The notes: a model not told the origin generated them from the letters alone. Counted from the first letter of the stretch, positions 45,407-53,373 are shown. The stretch is 64,000 nt of DNA from Natronococcus sp. CG52 (GCF_023913515.1 NZ_CP099391.1:2294001-2358000), one strand, 5' to 3'. A program made the numbers and translations.

Positions 45407-46456
45407 ATGACGAGCCCCGAGGCACGCGAAGAAGCAGTGCTCGAGGCCGTCGGGAAGCGCCGGGAACTGGTCAACGAGGCCATTCCGGACGAACTCCCGA
45501 TCCAGCGACCCGAACGGCTTTACGAGGCGTCTCGGTACCTGCTCGACGCGGGCGGCAAGCGCCTTCGCCCGACCGTCCTGTTGACGACCGCGGAGGCGCT
45601 CGCCGACGTCGAACCCCTCTCGACGGAGTATCGAGAGTTTCCCGCGCTCGACGGGAGTACGATCGACGCGATGGCCGCAGCCGTCAGCGTCGAGGTCATC
45701 CAGTCGTTTACCCTGATCCACGACGACATCATGGACGACGACGACCTCCGTCGGGGCGTCCCGGCCGTCCACAAGGAGTACGATCTCGAGACGGCCATCC
45801 TGGCCGGCGACACGCTTTACTCGAAGGCGTTCGAGATCATGCTCGAGACGGGCGCCGACCCCGACCGGGCGGTCGAGGCGCTCGGAATCCTCGCGACGAC
45901 GTGTACGAAGATTTGCGAGGGACAGTCGCTCGACGTCGCCTTCGAGAACCGCGGCGACGTGACGACCGACGAGTACCTCGAGATGATCGAGCAGAAGACG
46001 GCCGTCCTCTACGCGGCATCGGCGTGTCTACCGGCCATCTTGCAGGGCGCCGACGAGGAGACGATCGACGCCCTCTACGGCTACGGGCTCGACATCGGCT
46101 GTGCGTTCCAGATCCAGGACGACGTTCTCGATCTGACCGTTCCGAGCGAGAAACTCGGGAAACAGCGCGGTAGCGACCTCGTCGAGCACAAACAGACCCT
46201 AATTACCGTCCACGCCCGCGAGAACGGCGTCGATATCGAGGGGTTAGTCGACACGGAGGACGTCGACGCGGTAACCGAGAGCGAGATCGACGCCGCCGTC
46301 GCCGAACTCGAGGCGGTCGGCTCGATCTCCTACGCGAACGAGACGGCTCGCGAACTCGTCGATCGAGGGAAGGGCCGACTCGAGGTGCTGCCGGACAACG
46401 AGTCTCGCGAGTTGCTGTGTGACATCGCGAACTACCTGATCGAGCGCGGCTACTGA
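45407..46456 (+). CDS. idsA: Geranylgeranyl/farnesyl diphosphate synthase
   Basis: 349 aa from the ATG at 45407 (MTSPEAREEAVLEAVGKRRELVNEAIPD). Aspartate-rich motifs FTLIHDDIMDDDDLRRG (first) and FQIQDDVLDLT (second) bind Mg-diphosphates. A Phe sits five residues before the first motif, the position that sets product length in archaeal prenyl synthases and fits C15-C20 products. It condenses isopentenyl diphosphate with allylic primers to make chains for ether lipids, completing the mvk-ipk route. One base after rnj. In many haloarchaea gltX follows directly; here an island intervenes. Confidence 0.94.
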   Translation: MTSPEAREEAVLEAVGKRRELVNEAIPDELPIQRPERLYEASRYLLDAGGKRLRPTVLLTTAEALADVEPLSTEYREFPALDGSTIDAMAAAVSVEVIQSFTLIHDDIMDDDDLRRGVPAVHKEYDLETAILAGDTLYSKAFEIMLETGADPDRAVEALGILATTCTKICEGQSLDVAFENRGDVTTDEYLEMIEQKTAVLYAASACLPAILQGADEETIDALYGYGLDIGCAFQIQDDVLDLTVPSEKLGKQRGSDLVEHKQTLITVHARENGVDIEGLVDTEDVDAVTESEIDAAVAELEAVGSISYANETARELVDRGKGRLEVLPDNESRELLCDIANYLIERGY

Positions 46457-46806
46457 CGGCGCTGCAGTCGTCGATTTTTCGGTCTCGAACCGAGCCCCGA
46501 GCGGTGCGACTGCGTTCCGGACGTCCCTGCTTTCGTCTACGGGTCTTTCGATCACCACCTACACGAGACGACCGCGAATCCGTCTCCGACTGACCGGGCC
46601 ACGTCGCGGTGACGCGCGCTGGACGACAGTGAGCGACAGCGAGGCTCGAGCATCGTGAGTGCCTCGAAAGGAGACTAACGAAGGACGCAAGCCGTCGTCT
46701 GCCACTGCGCGAGCGAATCAGCTGGGGATGACGTGATGATTCCGTAATGCCAACTGAGCATAAAATCCAGCACCGTGTGCCGATCCTACAGAGCAGAATA
46801 GAGAGC
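46457..46806. other. 350-bp non-coding stretch after idsA
   Basis: GC falls after about 46680. No open frame with coding character and no tRNA-like fold found. Probably the left flank of the idsA-gltX insertion. Confidence 0.45.
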
Positions 46807-46869
46807 ATGAATTTAGCACGGCGGCTTCGTTTGTTCCACGCCGAAACCGATGAACCGCCTGCTCAGTAG
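46807..46869 (+). pseudogene. 20-codon ORF resembling a gene start, possible IS remnant
   Basis: ATG 46807 reads MNLARRLRLFHAETDEPPAQ then TAG. The basic, helical start looks like the N-terminus of a DNA-binding protein or transposase cut short, and it lies 38 bp before a long imperfect palindrome of IS-terminus type. I cannot name the family; a chance ORF is possible. Confidence 0.3.
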
Positions 46870-46907
46870 ACCTGCTTATTGACCGCATCTCCACTCAGAC
46901 ACCACTG

Positions 46908-46988
46908 ATACGGACCGCTGTAAGTCATTTCCGGAGCAACTGCGACCGCCCTGCGATTGCTCCGGTAAACAGTTACAGCAATCCGTAT
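46908..46988. repeat. 81-bp imperfect palindrome, IS-terminus or MITE-like
   Basis: The left arm from ATACGGACCGCTGTAA matches the reverse complement of the right arm ending TTACAGCAATCCGTAT at about 26 of the first 32 positions, and both arms continue into GGAGCAA / TTGCTCC. The two arms meet almost without spacer. This looks like two inverted IS ends joined or a miniature inverted-repeat element. No transposase gene lies between the arms. Confidence 0.6.
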
Positions 46989-47206
46989 GACAGGCCGTCA
47001 CAGAACGTTTGTCACGGGTGTGTTAACAATAGACCTGTCCTGTCCTCAGTCGGGTGATTAGCGGTTTCACCCGTGATTTAAAGAAGCCGATTACGCTGAT
47101 ATCGACCGCAAGAAAGCGTCGGGGTGTGTGAGCCTTTCTGTGACGGCCACATCCGTATGAAGTAATCCAAGCGCCATATCGTAAACAAAAAGTTGCCTAC
47201 ACGAAC
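46989..47206. other. Intergenic stretch with a small hairpin, no gene
   Basis: A hairpin GGGTGA-TTAGCGGTT-TCACCC lies at about 47053-47073, followed by ATTTAAAG (47077-47084), which resembles a TATA box, but no gene follows on the plus strand. The region is part of the lower-GC island. Confidence 0.4.
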
Positions 47207-47566
47207 TCACAACTCAATCGGTTCGTCGAGATCCGGATCGATACCGAGGATCTCAGACAGATGAGGCTGTAGCTGGTCGAACTGTTCCGTTGGTTCCACG
47301 AGTTGACGTTCCGAATCGTAGTCAACAACCCCTGCCGATTCTAACTTCGGAATGTGCGTTTTGTATAGCGAGTGCTGAATTTTCGTCAGCACCTCTTCAG
47401 AAACTTCGGTAACTGGCGTATGATGATTATAGGTGAGAATCGTCCTCCTGAGGTCATTCACCGTCAACGAACGCTGTTCTTCTGCGAGTACTGCGAGGAC
47501 GATGCGACAGTGCTTATCTTCACACAGGTCGAGCACCGTGTCGAATGTGATGGGACTCTCGCTCAT
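47207..47566 (-). CDS. DUF7344-like winged-helix regulator
   Basis: 119 aa. SPITFDTVLDLCEDKHCRIVLAVLAEEQRSLTVNDLRRTILTYNH and IQHSLYKTHIPKLESAGVVDYDSERQLVEPTEQFDQLQPHLSEIL follow the haloarchaeal DUF7344 plan: a winged helix with the conserved (H)x4L..HxxIPKLxxAGVVDYD block. Lower GC than core genes. Presumably a DNA-binding regulator; targets unknown. It follows the HTH-10 gene on the same strand, 67 bp apart, so both could share a transcript. Confidence 0.75.
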   Translation of the reverse strand: MSESPITFDTVLDLCEDKHCRIVLAVLAEEQRSLTVNDLRRTILTYNHHTPVTEVSEEVLTKIQHSLYKTHIPKLESAGVVDYDSERQLVEPTEQFDQLQPHLSEILGIDPDLDEPIEL

Positions 47567-47633
47567 TATACCATTTTAGAAGACCTGTGCGAATTACGGT
47601 CACTTTTTAGTATCCAATATGTTTTTAAACCCT

Positions 47634-48293
47634 CTATTGAGAGCGAGCCGATATGTCGGATAGCGTGTTCCCGAGGATGTGCTTGATTCCGCGCCGAAGT
47701 CTGGATGCGACGGCCTGCTGTGTGATGCCGAGATCGTCGCCGATTTCTTCCATCGTTGCCTCGCGCGGGGATTCGAAGTAACCGTGCTCGTAGGCGAGCA
47801 CCAGCGCTTCTTGTTGGGTGTCGGTTAGGGCCGCCTCGGTAGCCGTCTCGACAGGCGTAAGCGCGTGCAGCTCCGTAAGTGTGATCGGGATGTCCAACTC
47901 CCGACAACGGGATTGAAAATCAGCAATATCGCCACGAGTGTCACCACGAATATCGAACGTCCACTGCGTGTTCGTTCCGACGGCTTCGATGAGCGCGACC
48001 TTCGTCTCCGTCAGCGTGGTTAACACGTCGTCGTAATCCAACGCCCACTCGACGCGCAACAGATTCTCGTCTTCGACGGAGTCAATGAACTGGATTTCCT
48101 TCACGCCCGGATGCTCCGAGAACGCCCCTTCCACATTTTCAACTGTGGTTCCCCGAACCCAGAAGTAGGGGATTACCACGTCTCGGGCGGGGATAATTCG
48201 CTCCAATTCGACCGACACATCTGGCAGTTGCTCGAACACCGTCCCCAGCGGGAACTCCTCGGACGGTACCGTAAAGGAAGCCTCTGTAGCCAT
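47634..48293 (-). CDS. HTH-10 (bacterio-opsin activator-like) regulator of the island
   Basis: 219 aa from the ATG at 48293 (MATEASFTVPSEEFPLGTVFEQLP); a longer start is rejected because it lacks family resemblance. C-terminal HTH-10 domain: LTDTQQEALVLAYEHGYFESPREATMEEIGDDLGITQQAVASRLRRGIKHILG. The N-terminal domain differs more from the two other HTH-10 proteins in the window than they differ from each other. Probably transcribed with the DUF7344-like gene. Signal and targets unknown. Confidence 0.85.
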   Translation of the reverse strand: MATEASFTVPSEEFPLGTVFEQLPDVSVELERIIPARDVVIPYFWVRGTTVENVEGAFSEHPGVKEIQFIDSVEDENLLRVEWALDYDDVLTTLTETKVALIEAVGTNTQWTFDIRGDTRGDIADFQSRCRELDIPITLTELHALTPVETATEAALTDTQQEALVLAYEHGYFESPREATMEEIGDDLGITQQAVASRLRRGIKHILGNTLSDISARSQ

Positions 48294-48400
48294 CGTCCAA
48301 TCCGTGGTTCCCTGAGCGTAAATATCCACCACGGACTATGGAACGGAGTCACGAACAGATTCGCGTTTCGTGTTCGGCACCGACTCGGTATGTCTTTGCC

Positions 48401-48472
48401 CTGTCCTGAGCGATCACTACTTTCGCAAATCGAGCCAGACCTCGTGCGGCATTCGCGCCCTGAGTTCAGCAT
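48401..48472. repeat. Diverged direct repeat, copy A
   Basis: This 72-bp segment matches 49689-49760 at about 53 of 72 positions without gaps, in the same orientation. On the minus strand both copies encode similar peptides (RECRTRSGSICESSDRSGQ versus RECGTRFGLVCKSGDQSVQ), yet neither is a full gene. Probably a haloarchaeal dispersed or IS-end repeat; the copies flank the lrp-HalOD1 segment. Confidence 0.65.
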
Positions 48473-48666
48473 TCACTCAATGAACTATTCGGGTACTGTC
48501 AGAAACGCCGTGACCGGCTCAGAGGATATATGCAACAGGGCCAGTTTGTTTATTTCACCATCACTGGGCTGAATCAGCCGATACATACAGATGCGAACTG
48601 ATCGTCAGGATCAAATCAAATATTATATACTTTCACCGAGGCGTACAGAACCTAAAGTACAATATT

Positions 48667-48696
48667 CAGGCGTAGTCAGCGTATGTTGACCGCCTG
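48667..48696. promoter_or_regulatory. 30-bp inverted repeat upstream of the Lrp-like gene
   Basis: CAGGCG-TA-GTCA-GCGTATGT-TGAC-CGCCTG: two nested dyads with an 8-bp centre. The spacing of 38 bp to the ATG at 48735 puts it just upstream of an A-rich TATA-like run (48697-48703). Well placed for a dimeric Lrp-type protein to control its own gene. Sequence symmetry is certain, binding is inference. Confidence 0.5.
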
Positions 48697-48734
48697 AAAA
48701 AAACGTCTTTTGGGTTCGTCCTGTAACGGTACAT

Positions 48735-49223
48735 ATGGTCTCCGACGAGCTCGATAATGTAGACAAAGGGATTATCTACCTCCTCCAGCAGGACGCCCGA
48801 AAACGAACGGTCGCCGATATTGGCGAGAAAGTTGGTGTCTCCTCCAGTACGGTCGCCAATCGAATCGACGGGCTCGAAGAACAAGGTATCATCAAGGGCT
48901 TCCACACAATCGTTGACTACCCGGAAGCTGGGTTAGGCCATCATCTCCTTGTAACTGCGACAGTTCCTCTAACGGAAAGAGAGGAACTATCAGATGAAAT
49001 TATGGAAATATCCGGTGTTGTGAGCGTACGTGAATTATTGACAAATAACGAGAATTTGTCGTTAGAATTAGTTGGTGCCTCCCAAGAGGACATAGAAGAG
49101 AGCCTTGCGGAACTGGATTCACATGGCGTTCATATAGAACGAATGGAGATAATGAAGCAGGAACGAGCCCAACCCTACAACCACTTTGGCCAAAAATTCG
49201 CAAATGAGGATAACACTGGCTGA
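48735..49223 (+). CDS. Lrp/AsnC-family transcriptional regulator
   Basis: 162 aa. N-terminal HTH: LDNVDKGIIYLLQQDARKRTVADIGEKVGVSSSTVANRIDGLEEQGIIKGFHTIVDYPEAGL, the classical Lrp/AsnC start; then an RAM-like alpha/beta domain (HHLLVTATVPLTEREELSDEIMEISGVVSVRELLTNNENLSLELVGASQEDIEESLAEL) that would oligomerise and bind a ligand. Clearly AT-richer than neighbours, suggesting transfer. No amino acid metabolism gene is next to it. Start ATG fixed by the short spacing to the promoter region. Convergence with no other gene; HalOD1 gene follows 78 bp on. Confidence 0.85.
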   Translation: MVSDELDNVDKGIIYLLQQDARKRTVADIGEKVGVSSSTVANRIDGLEEQGIIKGFHTIVDYPEAGLGHHLLVTATVPLTEREELSDEIMEISGVVSVRELLTNNENLSLELVGASQEDIEESLAELDSHGVHIERMEIMKQERAQPYNHFGQKFANEDNTG

Positions 49224-49272
49224 TTTCCAGACCCATTTAAGTATCACCGGATATTGTTTATTATACGACATG

Positions 49273-49280
49273 TTTAAAAG
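49273..49280 (+). promoter_or_regulatory. TATA box for the HalOD1 gene
   Basis: TTTAAAAG lies 22-29 bp before the ATG at 49302, so the transcript is predicted to start at or a few bases before the start codon (leaderless). Confidence 0.55.
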
Positions 49281-49301
49281 GAGTGACGGACTAAGGGCTT
49301 C

Positions 49302-49553
49302 ATGAACAAGATACAGGCCGAAGTAGCAGAGGAGAGTCGTGTCAGTCAAAAAGTGGTTGAAGCAATTGCTGAAGCGGAAGAAACCGAGCCTATCGAACTC
49401 ACACCCCCCTTGTATGAGGTCATAGACCTTGAGACCTTGGAGAACCTCCTTACCAATAACCGGACACTTGCAAAAGTTGTTTTTAACTACAACAGTTGTG
49501 AGGTTACTGTTTTCTCCGATGGCTATATTTCGGTCATGAAGGAGAGTATATAA
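49302..49553 (+). CDS. Stand-alone HalOD1 output-domain protein
   Basis: 83 aa. Matches the HalOD1 output domain by eye: VSQKVVEAIAEAEETEPIELTPPLYEVIDLETLENLL and VVFNYNSCEVTVFSDGYISV. HalOD1 is found alone or at the end of haloarchaeal signalling proteins; its binding partner is not established. Low GC like the neighbouring Lrp gene, consistent with horizontal acquisition. No sensor kinase or receiver domain lies nearby in the window. Own leaderless-type promoter. Confidence 0.8.
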   Translation: MNKIQAEVAEESRVSQKVVEAIAEAEETEPIELTPPLYEVIDLETLENLLTNNRTLAKVVFNYNSCEVTVFSDGYISVMKESI

Positions 49554-49954
49554 TTACGATTATCAAGTGGTAGATCTAGTTGATTTGACCGAGATAGAGC
49601 GCAATCTTCTGCTGAGTTTGATCCCCTCTACTCAGTACGTGGCTATTGAGTCAAGATAGATTGTACCCCGTCACGGTACGTCGCTCTCCTGTACCGACTG
49701 ATCACCACTTTTGCAAACCAAGCCGAATCTCGTGCCACATTCGCGCTTTGTATTCAACACGGTTCTATAAAAATCACCGGTAGCTGACAGAAGTAATAGC
49801 GTTAGGTACGCACTCTCTACGTACCGGAGTAGCCGGTTCGAATCCGAACCCGACTCGTCTCGACGGAAGTACGGATCGAGGACCTCCCCGAACGACACCG
49901 CCATCCGAACCGACACCGCGGAGGTTTTGACAAGGGGACGAATACCCCACGGTA
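49554..49954. other. 401-bp intergenic stretch with repeat copy B, upstream of gltX
   Basis: Holds repeat copy B (49689-49760) and then a normal-GC stretch leading to gltX. A T-arm-like GGTTCGAATCC at about 49833-49843 is a near-palindrome rather than a tRNA. No gene seen. Confidence 0.5.
49689..49760. repeat. Diverged direct repeat, copy B
   Basis: Partner of 48401-48472, about three quarters identical over 72 bp and followed in both copies by a related CCGGTA/GGGTA...TGACAGAA-like tail. It marks the right edge of the lower-GC segment. Confidence 0.65.
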
Positions 49955-51688
49955 ATGGACGACGATCTACGCGAACGCGTCGAACGCGAGGCGGAGAAAC
50001 ACGCCCTGCTGAACGCGGTGAAACATGAAAGCGACGCCGACGTCGGCGCCGTGATGGGACCGTTGATGGGCGACAACCCTGAGTTTCGTGAACACGCCGA
50101 CAATGTGCCGGGGATCATCGGCGGCGTCATCGGTCGGGTCAACGACCTCGCATACGCCGAGAAGCGCGACCGACTCGAGGAACTCGCACCCGAGGAACTC
50201 GCCGAGATCGAGGCCGAGGACGAGGAAGACGAACACGACCTGCCGGACCTCCCGCGGGCCGACGAGTACAACGAGATCCGGATGCGGTGTGCACCGAACC
50301 CGAACGGACCGTGGCACGTCGGCCACGCCCGAATGCCCGCGGTCATCGGGACCTTCAAGGAACGCTACGACGGCTGGTTCTGCGTCCGGTTCGACGACAC
50401 CGACCCCGAGACGAAACGGCCCGACATCGAGGCCTACGACGCGATCCTCGAGGATCTGGACTACCTCGGCTTCGAGCCCGACGCGACGTTTAAGGCGAGC
50501 GATCGCCTCGACATCTACTACGACCACGCCCGGAAGCTGATCGACATGGGCGGCGCCTACACCTGCTCGTGTTCCGGCGAGGAGTTCTCCGAACTGAAGA
50601 ACAACGGGGAGGCCTGTCCGCACCGAGACAAGGACCCCGAAACGGTTCTCAGCGAGTTCGAGGACATGATCGCGGGGGTCTACGACAGCGGCGAGATGGT
50701 GCTGCGGATCAAGACCGACATCGAACACAAGAACCCCGCGCTCCGCGACTGGGTCGCGTTCCGGATGATCGACACCCCTCACCCCCGCGAAGAGGCCGAG
50801 GAGTACCGCTGCTGGCCGATGCTCGACTTTCAGTCGGCGATCGACGACCACATCATCGGTATCACGCACATCATCCGCGGGATCGACCTCCAGGACTCGG
50901 CGAAACGCCAGAGCTTCCTCTACGATTATTTCGGGTGGGACTACCCCGAAGTCGTCCACTGGGGACACGTCCAGATCGACGCCTACGACGTGAAAATGAG
51001 CACCTCGACGCTGGACGAACTGATCGAGGACGGCGAACTCGACGGCTGGGACGACCCGCGAGCGCCGACGCTCAAGAGCCTCCGTCGACGCGGCATCCGC
51101 GGCGAGGCAATTGTCGAGGCGATGATCGGTCTCGGAACCTCGACCAGCGACGTCGATCTCGCGATGAGCGCGATCTACGCTAACAACCGCGAACTGATCG
51201 ACGACGAGACTGACCGTCGGTTCCTCGTGCGCGACGGTACTCGGGTCCCGCTCGGCGGCAGCCCGCCGGACGAGGCGAACCCGCCGCTGCACCCCAACCA
51301 CGAGGACCGCGGCGTCCGGGAGATCCCCGTCGGCGACTCCGTCCTGCTCGAGCCCGAGGACCTCCCCCAGCGCGAAGAGCGCGTCTGGCTCAAGGGACTG
51401 GGCTGTTTCCAGTACACCCGTGACACCCTCCAGTACACCGGCGAGGATATCGACGTCGTCCGCGAGGGCGACGTCGACGTCGTCCACTGGGTGCCGGCCC
51501 GCGAGAGCGTCCCCGTCCGGATGCGGACGATGGGCGGCGACGTGACCGGACGCGCCGAACCCGGCGTCGCCGACCTCACAACCGACGAGATGGTCCAGTT
51601 CGTGCGCGTCGGCTTCGCACGAATCGATAGCGTGACTCGAGACGACTCCGATGACGAGGAGGTCGTTACGTACTACGCCCACCCCTGA
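49955..51688 (+). CDS. gltX: Glutamyl-tRNA synthetase, non-discriminating candidate
   Basis: 577 aa. Class I signature in APNPNGPWHVGHARMPAVIGTF (HIGH-like HVGH), KMSKS-type motif DVKMSTSTL, and an archaeal-type C-terminal beta-barrel anticodon-binding domain. N-terminal helical extension (1-100) and a CSC/C zinc-like segment (TCSCSGEEFSELKNNGEACPHRD) are seen. Charges tRNA-Glu; in haloarchaea usually also mischarges tRNA-Gln for the GatDE/GatCAB route, but this cannot be read from sequence. Normal cluster partner of idsA, now separated by the island. Confidence 0.95.
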   Translation: MDDDLRERVEREAEKHALLNAVKHESDADVGAVMGPLMGDNPEFREHADNVPGIIGGVIGRVNDLAYAEKRDRLEELAPEELAEIEAEDEEDEHDLPDLPRADEYNEIRMRCAPNPNGPWHVGHARMPAVIGTFKERYDGWFCVRFDDTDPETKRPDIEAYDAILEDLDYLGFEPDATFKASDRLDIYYDHARKLIDMGGAYTCSCSGEEFSELKNNGEACPHRDKDPETVLSEFEDMIAGVYDSGEMVLRIKTDIEHKNPALRDWVAFRMIDTPHPREEAEEYRCWPMLDFQSAIDDHIIGITHIIRGIDLQDSAKRQSFLYDYFGWDYPEVVHWGHVQIDAYDVKMSTSTLDELIEDGELDGWDDPRAPTLKSLRRRGIRGEAIVEAMIGLGTSTSDVDLAMSAIYANNRELIDDETDRRFLVRDGTRVPLGGSPPDEANPPLHPNHEDRGVREIPVGDSVLLEPEDLPQREERVWLKGLGCFQYTRDTLQYTGEDIDVVREGDVDVVHWVPARESVPVRMRTMGGDVTGRAEPGVADLTTDEMVQFVRVGFARIDSVTRDDSDDEEVVTYYAHP

Positions 51689-51848
51689 GCGAGGCTCCAA
51701 ACAGACGGTCATCTCGGGGTAACGAACGGTCGCTCATTCGCACACAATGCGGTGCGAGTGGATCGGGGACTCCTCGAAACGAGTTACGTGTCGAATCGAT
51801 CGGTATCACCGACCCCGTTCACGGGTGGACGGGAACGGAGTCCGCTGA

Positions 51849-52493
51849 TCAGGTGTCCGTCTCGTTATCCTCCGTCTCGTTGTCCTCTGTTTCGTTATCT
51901 TCGGTCTCGTTATCTTCCGTTTCGTTATCCTCGGTCTCGTTATCTTCCGTCTCGTTCATCTCACCCCCGTCTTCGCCGCTCTCGACCTGGAGCTCGCCGT
52001 TCATCGTATCCTGGTGGGGTTCGCAAACGTAGGCGGCCATCTCGCTGCTGGCGTCGAACTCGAGGAACTGATCCTCGCCGCCTTCGTCGCTGACTTCGGT
52101 CGAGAGGTCATCGACGACCTCGTCGCTGTCGTCGCGAATTTCGATGTTGTGGCTGCTGCCGTCGCCCTCCTCCCAGCCGATCTCGTACGACTCGCCCTCC
52201 TGGAGAGTGATCGTCGGGTTCTCCTCGTCCGCGATTTCTTCGGGCTCTTGCCCCTGCCAACCCTGGGTCTCCGCCATGAGGACGATTCGGGTATCTGGCT
52301 CGAGCGCCTCACCGCCCCCTCCGGTTTCGTTATCCTCGGTTTCGTTCCCTTCGGCCGGCTCTTCTCCGTTTTCTTCGGCCGGCTCTTCTCCGCCGTTTCC
52401 GTTTCCACCACAGCCTGCAATGAGCGCCGTCGCACCGGTGGCACCGGCGATCTTGAGAACGTTACGTCGGGTTATCGGGTCTGTTTCCCTCAT
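51849..52493 (-). CDS. Cupredoxin (halocyanin-like) lipoprotein with NETED tail
   Basis: 214 aa from the ATG at 52493 (MRETDPITRRNVLKIAGATGATALIAGC): Tat signal and lipobox IAGC. The cupredoxin domain (about 65-175) carries type 1 copper ligands: H in GSSHNIEIRD, C in YVCEPH, H in CEPHQD and M in DTMNGEL. It likely shuttles electrons on the outer face of the membrane. The C-terminus is seven NETED-type repeats (NET sequons), like the repeat-only lipoprotein at 7350-7661. Two acidic linkers flank the domain. Single gene. Confidence 0.88.
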   Translation of the reverse strand: MRETDPITRRNVLKIAGATGATALIAGCGGNGNGGEEPAEENGEEPAEGNETEDNETGGGGEALEPDTRIVLMAETQGWQGQEPEEIADEENPTITLQEGESYEIGWEEGDGSSHNIEIRDDSDEVVDDLSTEVSDEGGEDQFLEFDASSEMAAYVCEPHQDTMNGELQVESGEDGGEMNETEDNETEDNETEDNETEDNETEDNETEDNETDT

Positions 52494-52669
52494 ATCTCTT
52501 CCTATAGAACCCAGCGGTGTTAAACCAAATCCGCGATAGGAAAGAAGTTCTAAAATCCGTTGTACAAATATTTTGGTTGTCCGACGGATTTTTCCAGATA
52601 TAACAACAGTATCGTACTCCGGACACTCGTCGGGCCGATCCAATCGAACGGTACGCGTCCGTGCCCACC

Positions 52670-52837
52670 TCAGCGCTCGAGCAGGTCGTCTCCCCTGTCG
52701 GGGTCGGGATCCGCGACGACGCCGTCCTGTCGACCGAGAACGCGCGCGTGGGCGGCGCAGACGGCCCTGTTCTCCTCCCACGGAACGTGGAGTTCGACGC
52801 AGGCCGCTCGATCACAGTCGTTCTCTGAGCACTCCAT
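52670..52837 (-). CDS. Small Cys-rich zinc-finger-like protein, 55 aa
   Basis: ATG 52837 to TGA 52670-52672 encodes MECSENDCDRAACVELHVPW then EENRAVCAAHARVLGRQDGVV and an acidic end. The cysteine/histidine pattern C3, C8, C13, H17 and C27-x2-H30 could bind zinc. Typical of small haloarchaeal zinc finger proteins; family not named. It lies between the cupredoxin and the DUF456 gene on the same strand, with high G/C at third positions. Confidence 0.65.
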   Translation of the reverse strand: MECSENDCDRAACVELHVPWEENRAVCAAHARVLGRQDGVVADPDPDRGDDLLER

Positions 52838-52887
52838 ACTGGATAAACGACGGCGACGGATTCAGCGTTTCGGTCGTTCGCGTCGAC

Positions 52888-53373
52888 TCAGAACACGAAC
52901 ACCGCGACGAGAAATCCGAGCAGGATCGCGGTCGTCAGCAGAACCTGAACCGCCGTCGAGGCGAGGATACCGACCGTCGCGTAGAACGCCGAACGGGTGC
53001 TCCCGTCCACGTCTCCTCCCCGGGCGTACTCGAGGAGGAACACGGTTCCGAAGAGTCCGATCAGCAGGCCGAGGGGGCCGGTAACGATCATGAGGGTGAT
53101 GCCGACGACGGCCGCGGCACCCGTCGTGGTCCAAGAGGCGCCGCCGGCCCGTGCGGCGATCGAACCGCCGAAGAACTCGACGAGCAGCGTTATCACGCCG
53201 AGGGTCGTCAGCACCACGATCGACGCCGGCCCGGGTTCGGTAAACCCGGAGTTCCACCAGTAGAGGACGAGGCCGGAAACCGAGAGCAGGCCCCCGGGAA
53301 CGAGGGGGGCGACGGTCCCGACGACACCGCCGACGAGCAGGGCAACCGCAAAGAGGGCAACCGCATCGACCAT
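52888..53373 (-). CDS. DUF456 family membrane protein
   Basis: 161 aa from the ATG at 53373 (MVDAVALFAVALLVGGVVGTVAPLVPGGLLSVSG). About five transmembrane helices with the glycine-rich PLVPGGLLS and GVVGTV segments typical of DUF456. Possible small-molecule channel or transporter; function unknown. Sits between a small zinc-finger-like gene and the decayed SDR gene, with which it is divergent. Confidence 0.75.
   Translation of the reverse strand: MVDAVALFAVALLVGGVVGTVAPLVPGGLLSVSGLVLYWWNSGFTEPGPASIVVLTTLGVITLLVEFFGGSIAARAGGASWTTTGAAAVVGITLMIVTGPLGLLIGLFGTVFLLEYARGGDVDGSTRSAFYATVGILASTAVQVLLTTAILLGFLVAVFVF

Noticed and set aside
49833-49850. GGTTCGAATCC-like tRNA T-arm near the right edge of the island, possible tRNA att site
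   Set aside because: No acceptor, D or anticodon stem can be built; the sequence is a simple near-palindrome GGTTCG...CGAACC.
46457-49954. Prophage or integrative plasmid
   Set aside because: No integrase, capsid, terminase or replication gene in the interval; only regulators and repeat remnants.
49967-51712. 581-codon antisense frame over gltX
   Set aside because: Shadow frame of a highly conserved synthetase gene.
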